Assembly (NCBI GenBank): GCA_025526935.1
Contig: JAHLKD010000008.1
Coordinates: 620,001-684,000 of the forward strand
Reading direction: 5' to 3'
From: Cladochytrium replicatum
Taxonomy: Eukaryota; Chytridiomycota; Chytridiomycetes; Cladochytriales; Cladochytriaceae
DNA length: 64,000 bases
Part shown: positions 21,953-33,177 of the stretch, one piece after another
Layout: the number at the start of each line of letters is the position of its first letter
Numbering within the stretch: position 1 is the stretch's first letter
The notes under the pieces: generated by a model
Told to the model about the DNA's origin: nothing
Databases searched by the model: none
Seen by the model: only the letters and a program-made list of their open reading frames with translations
Position numbers and translations under genes: made by a program

Positions 21953-23852
21953 GGTGGTGATGTCGTTTTCGTGAGCAGAAACGGAAAGGCGACTCCGGTC
22001 TTTTATACGTATGTTAATATAAACCACCAGTGCGCGTGCGCCAGACACCACTTGAGGCAATGATGGTCGTACGATGCATTGATGCAGGAACGATCAATGG
22101 ACAAAATTTGAACCTTCTGGAAGTTGAGGTCAAACTTGGATCTGAGCATCAGCAACTGTAGAATGGCCAAGCGGGCTTATAGAATCTGTGTTTAGAAAGC
22201 TTAACAGCGACATTGGCGGAAACGAAACATCTCCCTGTGGACCGTAACCCAAGAAAACACATAAAATTGCTCAGCCGTATATGCAGGCGTGTGCATAACC
22301 ATTTTTGGAACACTTCTGTTTATCACCCCCTTGCAACGGATAATTTACCTGAAATCATCCCTTCTTTCACCAAGATATAACCACAATAAAGTTCACCACC
22401 ACAACGCCCCCCACAAGGCCAGGAGCGAAATCCATTTATATCTCGTAACCCTTAACCCGGCGAGCTCCACTCGTACCGTCGATTCACACCAATGGGGAGA
22501 AAAGCTTGGATCAGGAAAGCATGGTCCCCCAGAAACCTCGCTCTGGCGAATCTGAAAATCACTTGAAACCACCGGCTGGTGCATGAAAGAGCGTATATTG
22601 GCTTCTGTGTTTTCGTTTTTGTATTCAATATCCAAACGAGTATTGACAAGAGGTCCAAATTAAGGGGCCTATCTTGACCGCCATTCGCTGACTTAACATC
22701 AAGGAAAAATAACCAAGCGTTGTTGTTGGAATTCAGGAAACGCACAGGGAAGAGTGCAAAAAACAGACTCGGAAGAACCAAACCAATGATGGTATGTCAC
22801 GAAAATAGCAATTGAGATGCGAGTAATGTTGGCGTACGGAACCAAGGCGCTTACGACTTTTGTATTGGTTTGGATAAGGATCGACAGGGGCGAAATGAAC
22901 GTCTTTCTGGATGGACCTCTTCGGTACACGATGTGGAAAATAATGGATCACAAGACAATATGGCAACTTACAAATTTTATATCATATCCACCGCAACACA
23001 TCTCAGTCATAAAAAGTGAGGGGGAAAGGAGGCTGTCTTGTGTCCACGAAAAGGATGAGGTGTTTCTTGAATCTTGTGCCGAGTCGATAACGAGGCGAGA
23101 ACGGGCGAAAACAGACGGAAACACCACATCGACAATCGAAGGGAAAGCGCCATAATAGTCGCAATGGTGATGCAGAATATGAATTCCGAGACAATGTAAA
23201 TACGAGTACAAAAATGTTGGAATGGCATGCAAAAGATAGCAATAGCAAGAACCGATTTAACTGCTGTCGTTTTCGTTTTGTGTCGCCTATGTGTAAAGAA
23301 CTGATGTCAAAGCAAGAGAAAGAGATTGCATGAATGAAACCAAAGGAACGCCCATGCCATGACAGAGTTGAGCTGACATTAAATACAACCCATGGTGCCT
23401 GTACCGATAACAACATGCACATATCCAGCATACCAACCACTTATGTTCTCCCCCAACAATCTCCTTTTTTTCTTGTTTTCCAATTTTCTCTTCAAATTTT
23501 CTCCCCGCGTGTTGTCCGTCCAATTCCCAGTTCCACCCGCACGATCAACCACGACGACGACCGGGTGCCCCACGCTTCTGCTTCTGCGTCTGGCTAGTGC
23601 TCTGCTCTGCTAGCTCTTCTCTTCTCTGCTGTCTGTGTACGTATCTGTCTCCTCTCTCGCTGTCTGCTCTCAGTCTGCTGCCATTGGGATCTCTGGCTTA
23701 TCTTCCCCTGCCTCTCGCATATTTCAGAGCGTGCCACCCCCCACGAGCTCTCGCTCCCCCCCAACTAGCTAGTCCTCTCGAGGTCGAGTTCGGTACTCTT
23801 TTCACATTTACTTTCGCCCTTTCCCCCAGTTTCTATATATCTACCGTCAAAA
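21953..23852. promoter_or_regulatory. divergent intergenic region; pyrimidine-rich leader before casein kinase gene
   Basis: 1.9 kb between a minus-strand cellulase and the plus-strand kinase, so it carries both promoters. The 400 bp before the kinase ATG (about 23440-23852) is strongly C/T-rich ('ctcttctcttctctgctgtc'), a pattern common in promoters and 5' leaders of highly expressed fungal genes. No gene is visible; a plus-strand frame at 22817-23155 has no protein-like features. Confidence 0.5.
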
Positions 23853-26310
23853 ATGTCCCGTTCCAAGGAGAACGATTCTGAACCCGCTTCCAACCAACAG
23901 ACCCAGTCTCAACAGCGATTGCAACAGCAGCAGCTCTACGACAACATCCGCTCCTCCACTACTTCCAGAAGCGCTCAGCCTGCCCCTTACAACCAACAGC
24001 AACAATACTACTCCAGCTCAAGGATGCAAGGCAGTGCAATGAACCCTACTCCCTCTCCTTCCCCAGCTGCCCCAATCGTCGCCGGTGCCTCCCAGCAATA
24101 CGATTCGTCCCCCAGGCACCACCAGTCTCACCACCACACGTCATCCCAGGGTGCCCCACAGGACCCGCGTGGTCAGATGGTCAGCATGTCCTCCGGCAGC
24201 AAGTTGCACCACTCGAACAACCCAAACCTCGTCGGTGTACACTACAAGGTTGGAAAGAAGATCGGAGAGGGTAGCTTCGGAATTATCTATGAAGGTGAGC
24301 AGTGACGTGTTTTAAGTTTGTTGCTGTATCCATTCAGAAGGATAAGACTTTATGGGATACTCTTTTCTTCTACATCCAAAACCATTCCAAACATTACTCT
24401 CACACTTTTTTGCAAAGGTGTGAACTTGCTCAACAACCAGTCGGTTGCCATCAAATTTGAGCCCCGGAAGAGTGACGCTCCTCAGCTTCGGGATGAGTAT
24501 AGGACCTACAAGATTTTGGCGGGCAGTGGTATGTGTTCACGTGCTGTTACATCCTGCGTCTGACTCAATAGTTTCTTGTCATTAGTTGGTGTTCCCTCCG
24601 TCTACTACTTTGGTCAAGAAGGCCTTCACAACGTTCTCTGCATGGACTTGCTCGGACACTCTCTTGAGGACATGTTTGACTTGTGCGGGAGGAAGTTCGG
24701 CATCAAAACAGTGTGCATGGCGGCGAAGCAGATGGTATGTTTCTAGCAGTACTATTTCATGTTTGTCTTCACTTTCTCACAATCATTTCTTCATCAGCTT
24801 ACTCGAGTACAGACAATTCACGAAAAGAACTTGATATATCGTGACATTAAACCTGACAATTTCCTCATCGGCCGGCTACCACGGCACAGTGAACCTCTTC
24901 CAAATGCGAACCCGGCAGGTGTGTATATAGTTCAGGAATGACCCAAAGTCCCAACACATTAAATTTCCCTCTTGAAGACCCCCACGGAATTCTTTCCAAC
25001 CACTCACCGCAACATCCTCATCCTGCCTCGCAAGTTTACATCGTCGACTTTGGCATGGCCAAGCAATACCGTGACCCCAAAACAAAGCAGCACATTCCAT
25101 ACAGGGAGAAGAAGAGTCTCTCCGGCACAGCTCGTTACATGAGTATCAACACCCACCTTGGACGGGGTAAAATTGTATTACTCTTGATACGACCCACGCT
25201 AACTTTGCGTCCCTTTTTCAGAGCAATCTCGTCGAGACGATCTTGAGGCACTTGGACACGTGTTCATGTACTTCCTGCGTGGAAGCCTACCGTGGCAAGG
25301 TCTGAAAGCGGCCACAAACAAGCAAAAGTACGAGAAGATCGGAGAGAAGAAGCAGAGCACTGCCATCAAGGATTTGTGCGACGGATTCCCCGAGGAGTTC
25401 AGCATGTACCTTACGTACGTGCGAAACCTGAAGTTCGAGGAGACTCCAGACTACGATTATCTCCGGGGCCTCCTCAACAAAGGTAATATGGAACGATGGA
25501 TCAAATCAAGCAGTGTCTAACCTCCCTCCCAATCAGTGCTTGTTAAAATTGGTGAACAGGACGACGGTGTGTTCGATTGGATGATTGTGATGGACCAGCA
25601 GCGCAAGGAGAAGGAGAAGCAGCGCGAGGCCGAGCGTGAGGCTCGTGAGCGTGAGCGCCAGAGGGAGCGTGAATACCGTCAGTACCAGCAACAGCAACAG
25701 CAGCTGCAACTTCAGCAACAACAGATGTACGGCTCGTCACCAAGTGTTGCCCACGCCAGCACACCGGTAACTGAAGAATAAGATAAGATCCCTCCTGTTT
25801 GAGTTTCTCAAAAATTTGTTTCTAATTCAGGACCAGCTTCGGCCATCGACAAGCACCCCCCAGCCGCTCGTTCCCGTCACACCCGTCATCGGCGTCCTCC
25901 CCGCCGGGATGTCGCCCAACCCGTCCGGCATGCCGGCGGGCAACGACGACCGGCCATCCCTGAGCGTACACCACTCGACGCACATGATGAGCTCGACGAT
26001 GGTGTCGAACCAAGCAATGCTCGGCGTCAGCGTGCAGCAAGGCGGTGGCGTACCCGAGCTCCACCACGGCAGCGTCGTCGGCGCGCCAAACACAGGCACG
26101 ATGCAGATGCAACAACTCGCGCAGCCGAGCCAGCAACCGCAGCCGTATGTGCAGCCCGTCGTGTCGCCGCAGGCGGTGGCCGCCGCCGCTGCTGCGGCAA
26201 CCGCGGCGCCTCCGACGGGAGACAAGAAGCGGAGGGGGAAGAAGAAGCCGTGGTTCAAGAAGATGTTTAACTGGTGCGGAGCGAGGGACGACGAGAGCTT
26301 GACGAGGTAG
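23853..26310 (+). CDS. casein kinase 1 (YCK/CK1-gamma-like)
   Basis: Ser/Thr kinase acting in membrane trafficking, nutrient sensing and morphogenesis. An N-terminal ~125 residue Gln/Ser-rich extension precedes the kinase domain: glycine loop '[13 protein letters not shown]' (24252-24294), VAIK as 'SVAIKFEPR', CK1 signature '[20 protein letters not shown]', catalytic loop '[14 protein letters not shown]', DFG as '[13 protein letters not shown]', '[15 protein letters not shown]', and '[20 protein letters not shown]'. At least seven introns. After the kinase comes a long charged Lys/Glu/Arg helix, polyGln and an Ala/Gln/Pro-rich tail ending '[17 protein letters not shown]'. The single Cys could be lipid-modified as in Yck1/2 but the usual terminal CC is absent. 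Stop 26308-26310. Confidence 0.95.
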
Positions 26311-28630
26311 ATTTTTTTCTTCATACCCTCTGTTGTCGTCGGCATATCGGAACGTCTTCAATGAAGTTTTTTCCCGTACTGCTTTTAGAAGCCAGTTAAA
26401 AGTTCCTTCTCTTCTTACCCGTTTTTTATCTCTGTGGCTGTGTGCGCTTGTGCTAGTCTTCTGTCGTTTGGTTGTTTGGTTGGTGGACACACTATCTTTC
26501 TTCGTCGGGTTCCCCTTTGATTTTACGTTGCCTCAATGACACACAAATAACCCCCCTTAGCTTTCTCTTTCTTTATATGTTTCATGTTCTTTTGAGAAAA
26601 GTTATGGCTTGAAGCCGTTTTACTGTAGTGCCTTTTCATTTTTTGGAGGTGCGGGGAGGTTTTTTTTTGGCAAAATGCAAGGCTTGTAAGCCTCTACATT
26701 TTGTTTTGTGGTTTAGGATTGGAACGCGAACGGGGGACTAATCGGGTTGGTATTGTCTTTATGTCGAAGGGAGCATAAGGAAACGATGTGTTGGGGGGGA
26801 GATGTGGTTAGAGACGGGGATTTTTGTTTTGGGACACTTGGTCCTTGTTCTGATCATGATGGGGGTTTCTCTCCAATCTTCTTCATTGTTTCGCTTTGCT
26901 CCCTTCTTCCTATAATGATTCATTCTAAAGCTACTTGTTTTCTTTGGGGTGCGGATCCAATGGAATTCGCTTTTCTGGATTGGGGTGGGTTCGTGTACTC
27001 TTTTTTTACCTTTCTGTCATGTTACTGGGCCTTTTCTCAGCGTCTCCTTCTTTGTAGGGAAGGAGATCAAAGAAAGGTAACCCTCCTTTTTATGTGTGTG
27101 TGGGTGTGTTTTCTTAACATCTGTCGAGAGTTTTGTTTTTTTGTACGACATATAGACGATTCTTTTTTGCTTTTATTTTCAAAAGAGGGTTTCTTAAAAA
27201 CTCAATTTGAAGGACACATCTCGACGCAGAATGTGTCCAGCAGGCCACTTTTCCACACACGCTTTTGGTGGGCATGACCTTAGGTCGCTGACCCACCCGA
27301 AACAGTTTCGCCTCTTTTTCCCGCCCGTGTCCCCATTCGCAACACCCGTTTTCTTATTTTCTGTTTGAAAAGTAAAACGCGTACAAAACGAGAGGAGGAA
27401 AACGCATGTAGCTTTATTTCAAGTTTCTTAGTTTCTGTATACACTCGCGCTGTTTCCAGCGTGATCAAAAACTTCAAGTTAATGGTGTTGAACTTCAGCA
27501 TTGATTGTGAAATACATTGAGTGACAAAAACCATTCGGGTTTGTGCATTATTTATTGCCTCGCGGGAACCCTTACAGGCGAAATGCAAACACAAGCAAAC
27601 GTGGAGTCAGCACGCATACGTCGATTTTCACGGATCCCTATTTAACAGTGACAAAGTTAGGATTGTGGGAAGAGAGAGTGTTAAGCGACAGACCTTCCAT
27701 TGCATTCACTGTGCTCAGAAGCAAATATAAAACCGAACGCCCACAGATAAGTTCTAAATCACATTCACCGATTTTTTGCATATCACAGGGCTATGCGGTG
27801 TTTTTTAATCCCCATTACAGGCCATGTTGTTGTTATTTGTTGTTGGGCGACACTGTGATTCCCTTTGTTTTCCTGTTGGGATAGTCTCCCTCACCGCTTC
27901 TGCGTGCCTTGAGGTCAACGGGCAACTTCCTTACCTTTTTTTGTTGTTATTTGCCCCATATCTTCTTGTGGTTGCAAGTTTTCCTGCTCTGATGTGCTAC
28001 AATATTTTTTCTTTAACGGTGATGCTCCCGCTTCCGTTTGCGACGTCGAAGAACGAGTATCTTTGATGTGACAAAGTTGTGAGCAGTAATCTTTAATACT
28101 AGTAGAGTAGACCGTGTCGAGTGGTGCTTTTTGCCCGTTGTGATTGGACAATTGTGCAAAGTCGACAGTGTCGTTATATTTGCAAAAGCAGGTTTTCGAA
28201 AAGTGAGGGGATTCATTAGAAGAAAAGTGCGTCGTCAGCTTTTTTCAAGTAAACAATCGCTAACAAGGGTGATCGATATTCAAGTTAACGTGATGAATTG
28301 ATGAATGCAATGATTGTCAAGCAATCAAATTGGTTGTATGTTACTCCAGTATAGGCTGACATGGCGAAATCAACATCAAGGCTCATTGGTCTGCATAATG
28401 GCAGCCTTTCTATTCGCATGTTTTTAACGATACATCTCCATTGCATATATATTAGTTCAAATCCTCCACACAAATGAGGCATATTCAGGAGCAGTGGAGT
28501 AGCATACAAGTAAAGGGATTAGCTAATTATCGGCATAGAGCATGGAGGATGGCATAGGGCGTGCTTCTGCACGCAAATACGTTAGAAACAATACAGATAA
28601 CGAGTTTCGCACAACCGCCTAAAACAGCGC
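26311..28630. other. long T-rich intergenic region
   Basis: 2.3 kb between convergent kinase (+) and cellulase (-) genes. It is T-rich on the plus strand; long frames such as 26747-27277 are rich in Phe, Cys and Leu because of that bias and are not credible proteins. It presumably contains a long 3' UTR. No repeat, tRNA or motif found. Confidence 0.5.
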
Positions 28631-30950
28631 TCAAGCCTTCGTAGGTCGGAACGAAATGCCGTCGATGTTGAAGCTCACGCCCTGTCCGCCGTCCTGCCAC
28701 CAGATCTGGTTGATCGCGCCGTTGGTCGCGTATAGGCTCAAGTCGACCCAGATCTCCGTGAAGCTTCCCGCGCTGATCGTGGCGCCGTTGGCCCAGTACT
28801 GGATGGGAATGCCGTCCGTCGTCCCGGCGCTGTCTTTCACCCCGATGCTGATGCTGGGGATGTTGGGGCTGCTTCCGGAGATGTAGAAACGTATGTATTG
28901 GTAGTTCGAGGGGCCGATCGTGGGCGGGTAGCTGATCGAGAAGGCGCCGTAGGTTCCGGCGGCGACGGTCGCTTGGATACTGGAGCCTGATGATCCCATT
29001 TTGACACTGGTTTCGGCGAGGTTGACGGTGGAGGACCAGGACGCGTCGGTGGCGCCGTTGAGGAGGGTACCGTCGTTATACACGTCGATGGTGCTGGTTG
29101 GCTTGGGAGACGGGGTGCCGGTGGGTGCCGTAGTCTTTCCGACACATGATCAAAATGTGAGTACAAGAAGAAAAAATGTTTCAAAAAGCTCATACCGTAG
29201 TAGTCTTAGGTGGATTCACAAGATGGTTCTTGATCACGTTCCAAATTCCAGTCTTGCAGGGGAGCTTACCGCACACTGATCGGGGCTCAATTTCGTTGAC
29301 ATCGTTCTGGGGCCACCAGGGACCAGCAGCCCAGTACGTGAATCCTGAGTTGATTGTGAACACGCATTTACGTTACATTTACTTGATCAATGTACCTTGC
29401 CAAACATCGGAGTTGGCCTCCATGAACTTGAAGGTGTTTTCCAAGGCAGCAACACACACGGTGTTGTCGGACGCACCGATCTCGCCCAAGAACGTCTTGA
29501 ACTTGTTGGTGCGAGCCCAGTTGGTGAACTGCGTCAATCGCTCCACTCCAACCGCAGTGCTAACACAGTCCGCGTGGGTTCCGGAGCCATCGCTGTCAAG
29601 GTACTGGTGCGCCTCGATGAAGAAGTTGTTCAACGGGTCCGTGAATCCAACGAATGCAACGGCGTTGGAGACCGAACCGGTCGACCCGGTGTTGTACCAT
29701 CCCCAACCTCCAGTCCAGTAGTTTCCGGGGACGATGAGCTTGTTCTTGAACCCAGCGGCACGGATGGCATTGACAGCAGACTGAGCGGTCGCGACCCAGA
29801 GCACGGTGTCCTCGTCATGGGGCTCGTTCATAATGTTGAACCACACGTTCGAGCGGGACTTGTAGCGGTTGGCAATACGGGTCCAGAAGTCGTTGAACGC
29901 GCCATTGTCGATCGCGCTCTGGCCGATGATGACGCTGGATGTTGCGGGGTAGCGGCCAAAGTTGTGCGGCTCGATGATGGCGATGGCACCGAGGGAAGTG
30001 ATGGTGTCGATAGTGGCATCCAACCCAGTCAAGTCTGAAAAAATACGATCTTAATGAAGGAGGACATTTCGATATGGCATGGGACTTACAAGACTCAATC
30101 AAGGTAGTGTTCACGGGGTTCTGAGCGCGCTCCCAGAGGAAAGGAACACGGAAAATGTTCATTCCGTTGTTGACAAAGAATGTCAGAGACGCAGTGCTCG
30201 GCCATGTGTAGTCTGTTCATGAGTTGCAAGATCAGATTTGGGGGGACGTTTCGCAATAACTTTCTATCTTACCAGTGTTAAGAACACCGGGAATCTTTTG
30301 GTTTCCGAACTCAGCTCCAGCCTCGTTGACACCAGTGTAGGGAAGCTTTCCTCCACTGGAAACTGTGTTAGGATCGATACGTCAAAGGCATTGTGATTGC
30401 ACTCACGCCGAAGTGGGGGTTGGCGAAGGAGCGGTGGTGGTCGGTACCGTGGAAGTCGTCGCCTTCGTCGTGGTCGATGTCTTCGGAACCGTCGTGGTAG
30501 TCGTGGTGGCACGACTGTAAGAGATCATCAGTAAGAATTTAGGCTTGAATTTCTTTTCGTTGTTGTTCTTACGTGGACGAAGTGGGCAAGATGGTCGTGG
30601 TAGTCCTGGTTGTAGTCGAGGTCGTGGTTGTCTTGCTCGAGGTCGTGGTCGTCTTGCTCACGGTGGTCGTAGCAACAGTCGACGAACCCTGGAGGCACTG
30701 GCTGTACCACGGGTTGCTGTACACACAAGTGCTGCCAGCACAGCAGGTGGTCGGACCGGTCCAGCCTTGCCCACCGCACTGACCAATACAGGATCAGCAT
30801 TACGAAATCAACAATGACGATATTGACGAATGATGTTACCTGACCCCAAAGTGTAGCACAGCTCTGACGCTTGTCGAAAGACGGGGCAGCCCCCACCGAA
30901 GTGGTGGCGGCGAGTAGAATAGCGGCACTGACGTAAAAGAATGCAACCAT
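28631..30950 (-). CDS. secreted endoglucanase: CBM1, GH5, C-terminal beta-sandwich module
   Basis: Extracellular endo-beta-1,4-glucanase. Start 30950 gives signal peptide '[20 protein letters not shown]'. The N-terminal CBM1 is split by an intron after 'CATLWGQ' and resumes '[18 protein letters not shown]'. A Thr-rich linker follows. The GH5 domain has '[15 protein letters not shown]', '[10 protein letters not shown]', acid/base '[14 protein letters not shown]', '[16 protein letters not shown]' and nucleophile '[12 protein letters not shown]', all classic GH5 subfamily 5 signatures. After a short Pro/Thr linker, about 140 residues (28631 to about 29090) form a beta-rich module ('[17 protein letters not shown]', '[20 protein letters not shown]', '[10 protein letters not shown]'). 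It looks like a carbohydrate-binding jelly roll but I cannot name its family. At least six introns. Confidence 0.93.
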
Positions 30951-31370
30951 CTTCGAGAGAGGACTCTGAGCACCTTCATGCCGCAAGGACGAGGTTTTAT
31001 ATGCGTACCCCCTGGAAATTTCTCAGATCACGCTGGCATTCAGCATTTTACTGGCATATATCATTGCTCAATGCATTTCCCGTACATGCACGTCCGCACG
31101 TGGAGCACTCGTGGACCTGTTGCCTGTTGGACCCTTAGGTTTGTTAAGCCTGTACCAATAAACAATCACCTTGAACAGAAGTCATTTTGTTGACATCAAC
31201 AGCCTTAAGTAATCCATGATTCACCCGAGTGCTCTAAAATCCTCTGCACATATTGTTGTCAAAATAAAAAAGAAGCAAACGCACAAGAATATGATTGCAA
31301 TCTTCGCCTCTCACAAATATCTTATTCATGTTTTTTTTTAAAAGATGTAGCAATCCTAATTCATTGTTCT
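30951..31370. other. intergenic region
   Basis: Separates two minus-strand genes: promoter of the endoglucanase and 3' end of threonine aldolase. No ORF or repeat of note. Confidence 0.4.
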
Positions 31371-33032
31371 TCACTTAGGGACCGCACCTGCAACAGCCTT
31401 CACAAAAGCATCGATCGCCTGGTCAGGAACTTGATGGTGGATAACAACCCGCATTACACCATCTGACGGCCCAAAGTTCTTCACCCCGTGCTCTTCAAAC
31501 GACCTCATCAACATCTCGGTTTGGATTCCTGTGGGCGAAATGTCGACCCACACCATGTTGGTGTCGACCCGTTTTGCGATGCGGCATCCGAGTTGCTCTA
31601 GCGATGCTGCGAGCCGCTTCGCGCGGACATGATCGTTTTTGAGCGTGGGGAGGTGGTGGTCGAGAACGTAGTGAGCTGCTGCGGCGAGCATTCCCGCTTG
31701 TCTCCATCTTAACGAGGCTACATGTCAGAAAATGATAATAGGGAGGGCACGCGGTCTTACCCTCCACCGAAAAACTTTCGAACATGTCGGGCCTTTTTGA
31801 TGAAAGCCTTAGATCCTGGAATGTTTACATGAGTTCGTGGATTGAAGTGTTGAAACAGTTCATACCGACAAGAACGGACCCGATCGGTGCTCCGAGTCCC
31901 TTAGAAAGGCACAGCGATACCTGAATGAGAATTGATGAGCCTCATCAAGCAATATCCGTGTGATCTCTCACTGAATCGAATAGCTGGCAGTAATCTTTCA
32001 ATGGGACGCCAGTTTCGACACTGGCGTTCCAGAGCCGCGCACCATCAAGATGGATCGCAAGACCGTGACCCCGAACCATCTCTGAAATCTTTCTACAAAT
32101 CGCATTAGAAGTTAGCCGGGACAGTCCAGCATGGACGTCTCAACAAATCTTCTCACTTCAACTCGTCAAATGGAAAGATCTGTTAAAGAGCGGAGGTGAG
32201 CTCCAACCTCAGGAATTTACATCATTTCCAACCTCTCCATCCATGGTGTTCTCCAAGCATACGAGCTTGGTTGGGGCGTGATGGACGTTATCGTCCAAAA
32301 TCAGAGCTTTCTCAACCACGTCAGCTGTTAGATGGTGGAGCCCAGGCTTTGGAGTTGCATGGATCAAGCTTGCTCCTGTAATGACAATGGGTCAGCTTTC
32401 GTGTGTTTGACCGATACCACAAATACCCGTGTGATAAGCAATTCCACCGGCCTCGTAGACGTACACGTGAGCACGACCATCGATGACGATAGAGTGAGGT
32501 GGAGCAAGCATGTGACATCGGATGCCAATCTGATGGCAAACAGAACGGATTCAGTGGTGGTGCTGCGTATCGATGTCCAGAACTAACTTGGTTCGTCATG
32601 GTACCGCTCGCGCAGAACAGTCCAGCCTCGTGACCGCTCATAGCTGCCACCCTCTCTTCAAGTTTTATGGACAGGGGGTCGCCCTATTCATGTCCGATCG
32701 AAACATTCAGCATCAACGTGGAGTTGAAAATTTTAACCCAATCATACATCTAAAACGTCGTCGCCGACTTCCGCATTAGCCATAGCTTCACGCATCGCAG
32801 GAGTTGGGACCGTCACTGACAATTGACAATACGTGAATGAAGTTCAGCAAGCATTGTTTGTATTTTGGTTACCTGTATCACTTCGAAAGTCCCAGATCTT
32901 ACGAGGGGTGCCATTTGTGGCTGCAGTGCTGTTCTTGGAGTACATTGATGAATACAAACAATATTGCGGTGTTTTTGCGAGGTTTCGTTGTGACAATCGG
33001 CCGTAAAACGAGCGCAGCATTCCAAAAGCCAC
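31371..33032 (-). CDS. GLY1: low-specificity threonine aldolase (PLP enzyme)
   Basis: Cleaves threonine/allo-threonine to glycine and acetaldehyde. The first exon (from 33032) reads 'MAFGMLRSFYGRLSQRNLAK', a basic amphipathic mitochondrial-type presequence, and runs to 'IWDFRSDT', joining across an intron to 'VTVPTPAMREAMANAEVGDD', the invariant N-terminal signature. Then 'ERVAAMSGHEAGLFCASGTM', 'HMLAPPHSIVIDGRAHVYVY', 'ENTMDGEV', 'HLDGARLWN', and the PLP-lysine motif 'LSKGLGAPIGSVLVG' (about 31910-31870). 'FFGGGWRQAGMLAAAAHYVL' follows; the C-terminal fold ends at 31371. Many short introns. A later Met ('MYSKNST') would give a cytosolic form, so dual localisation is possible. Confidence 0.92.
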
Positions 33033-33177
33033 ACATTGCGTGGGAAACGGATGTTGTTGTGCAAGTAAGTTTATTGTATTGGCTCTAACATAATGACATG
33101 GCCATGGAATTTGGAAGAAAGGACGCCAGCGTCATGGAAACAAATGGGGGGGCACGACGTTTAATCATAATTTCACT

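Noticed and set aside
22141-22200. Possible tRNA ('atggccaagcgggcttatag')
   Set aside because: Some B-box-like letters but no cloverleaf with paired acceptor stem could be drawn.
26747-27277. Long plus-strand frame of 176 codons after the casein kinase gene
   Set aside because: Phe/Cys/Leu-heavy composition follows from the T-rich strand; no motif, no codon-use signal, and it sits where the kinase 3' UTR is expected.
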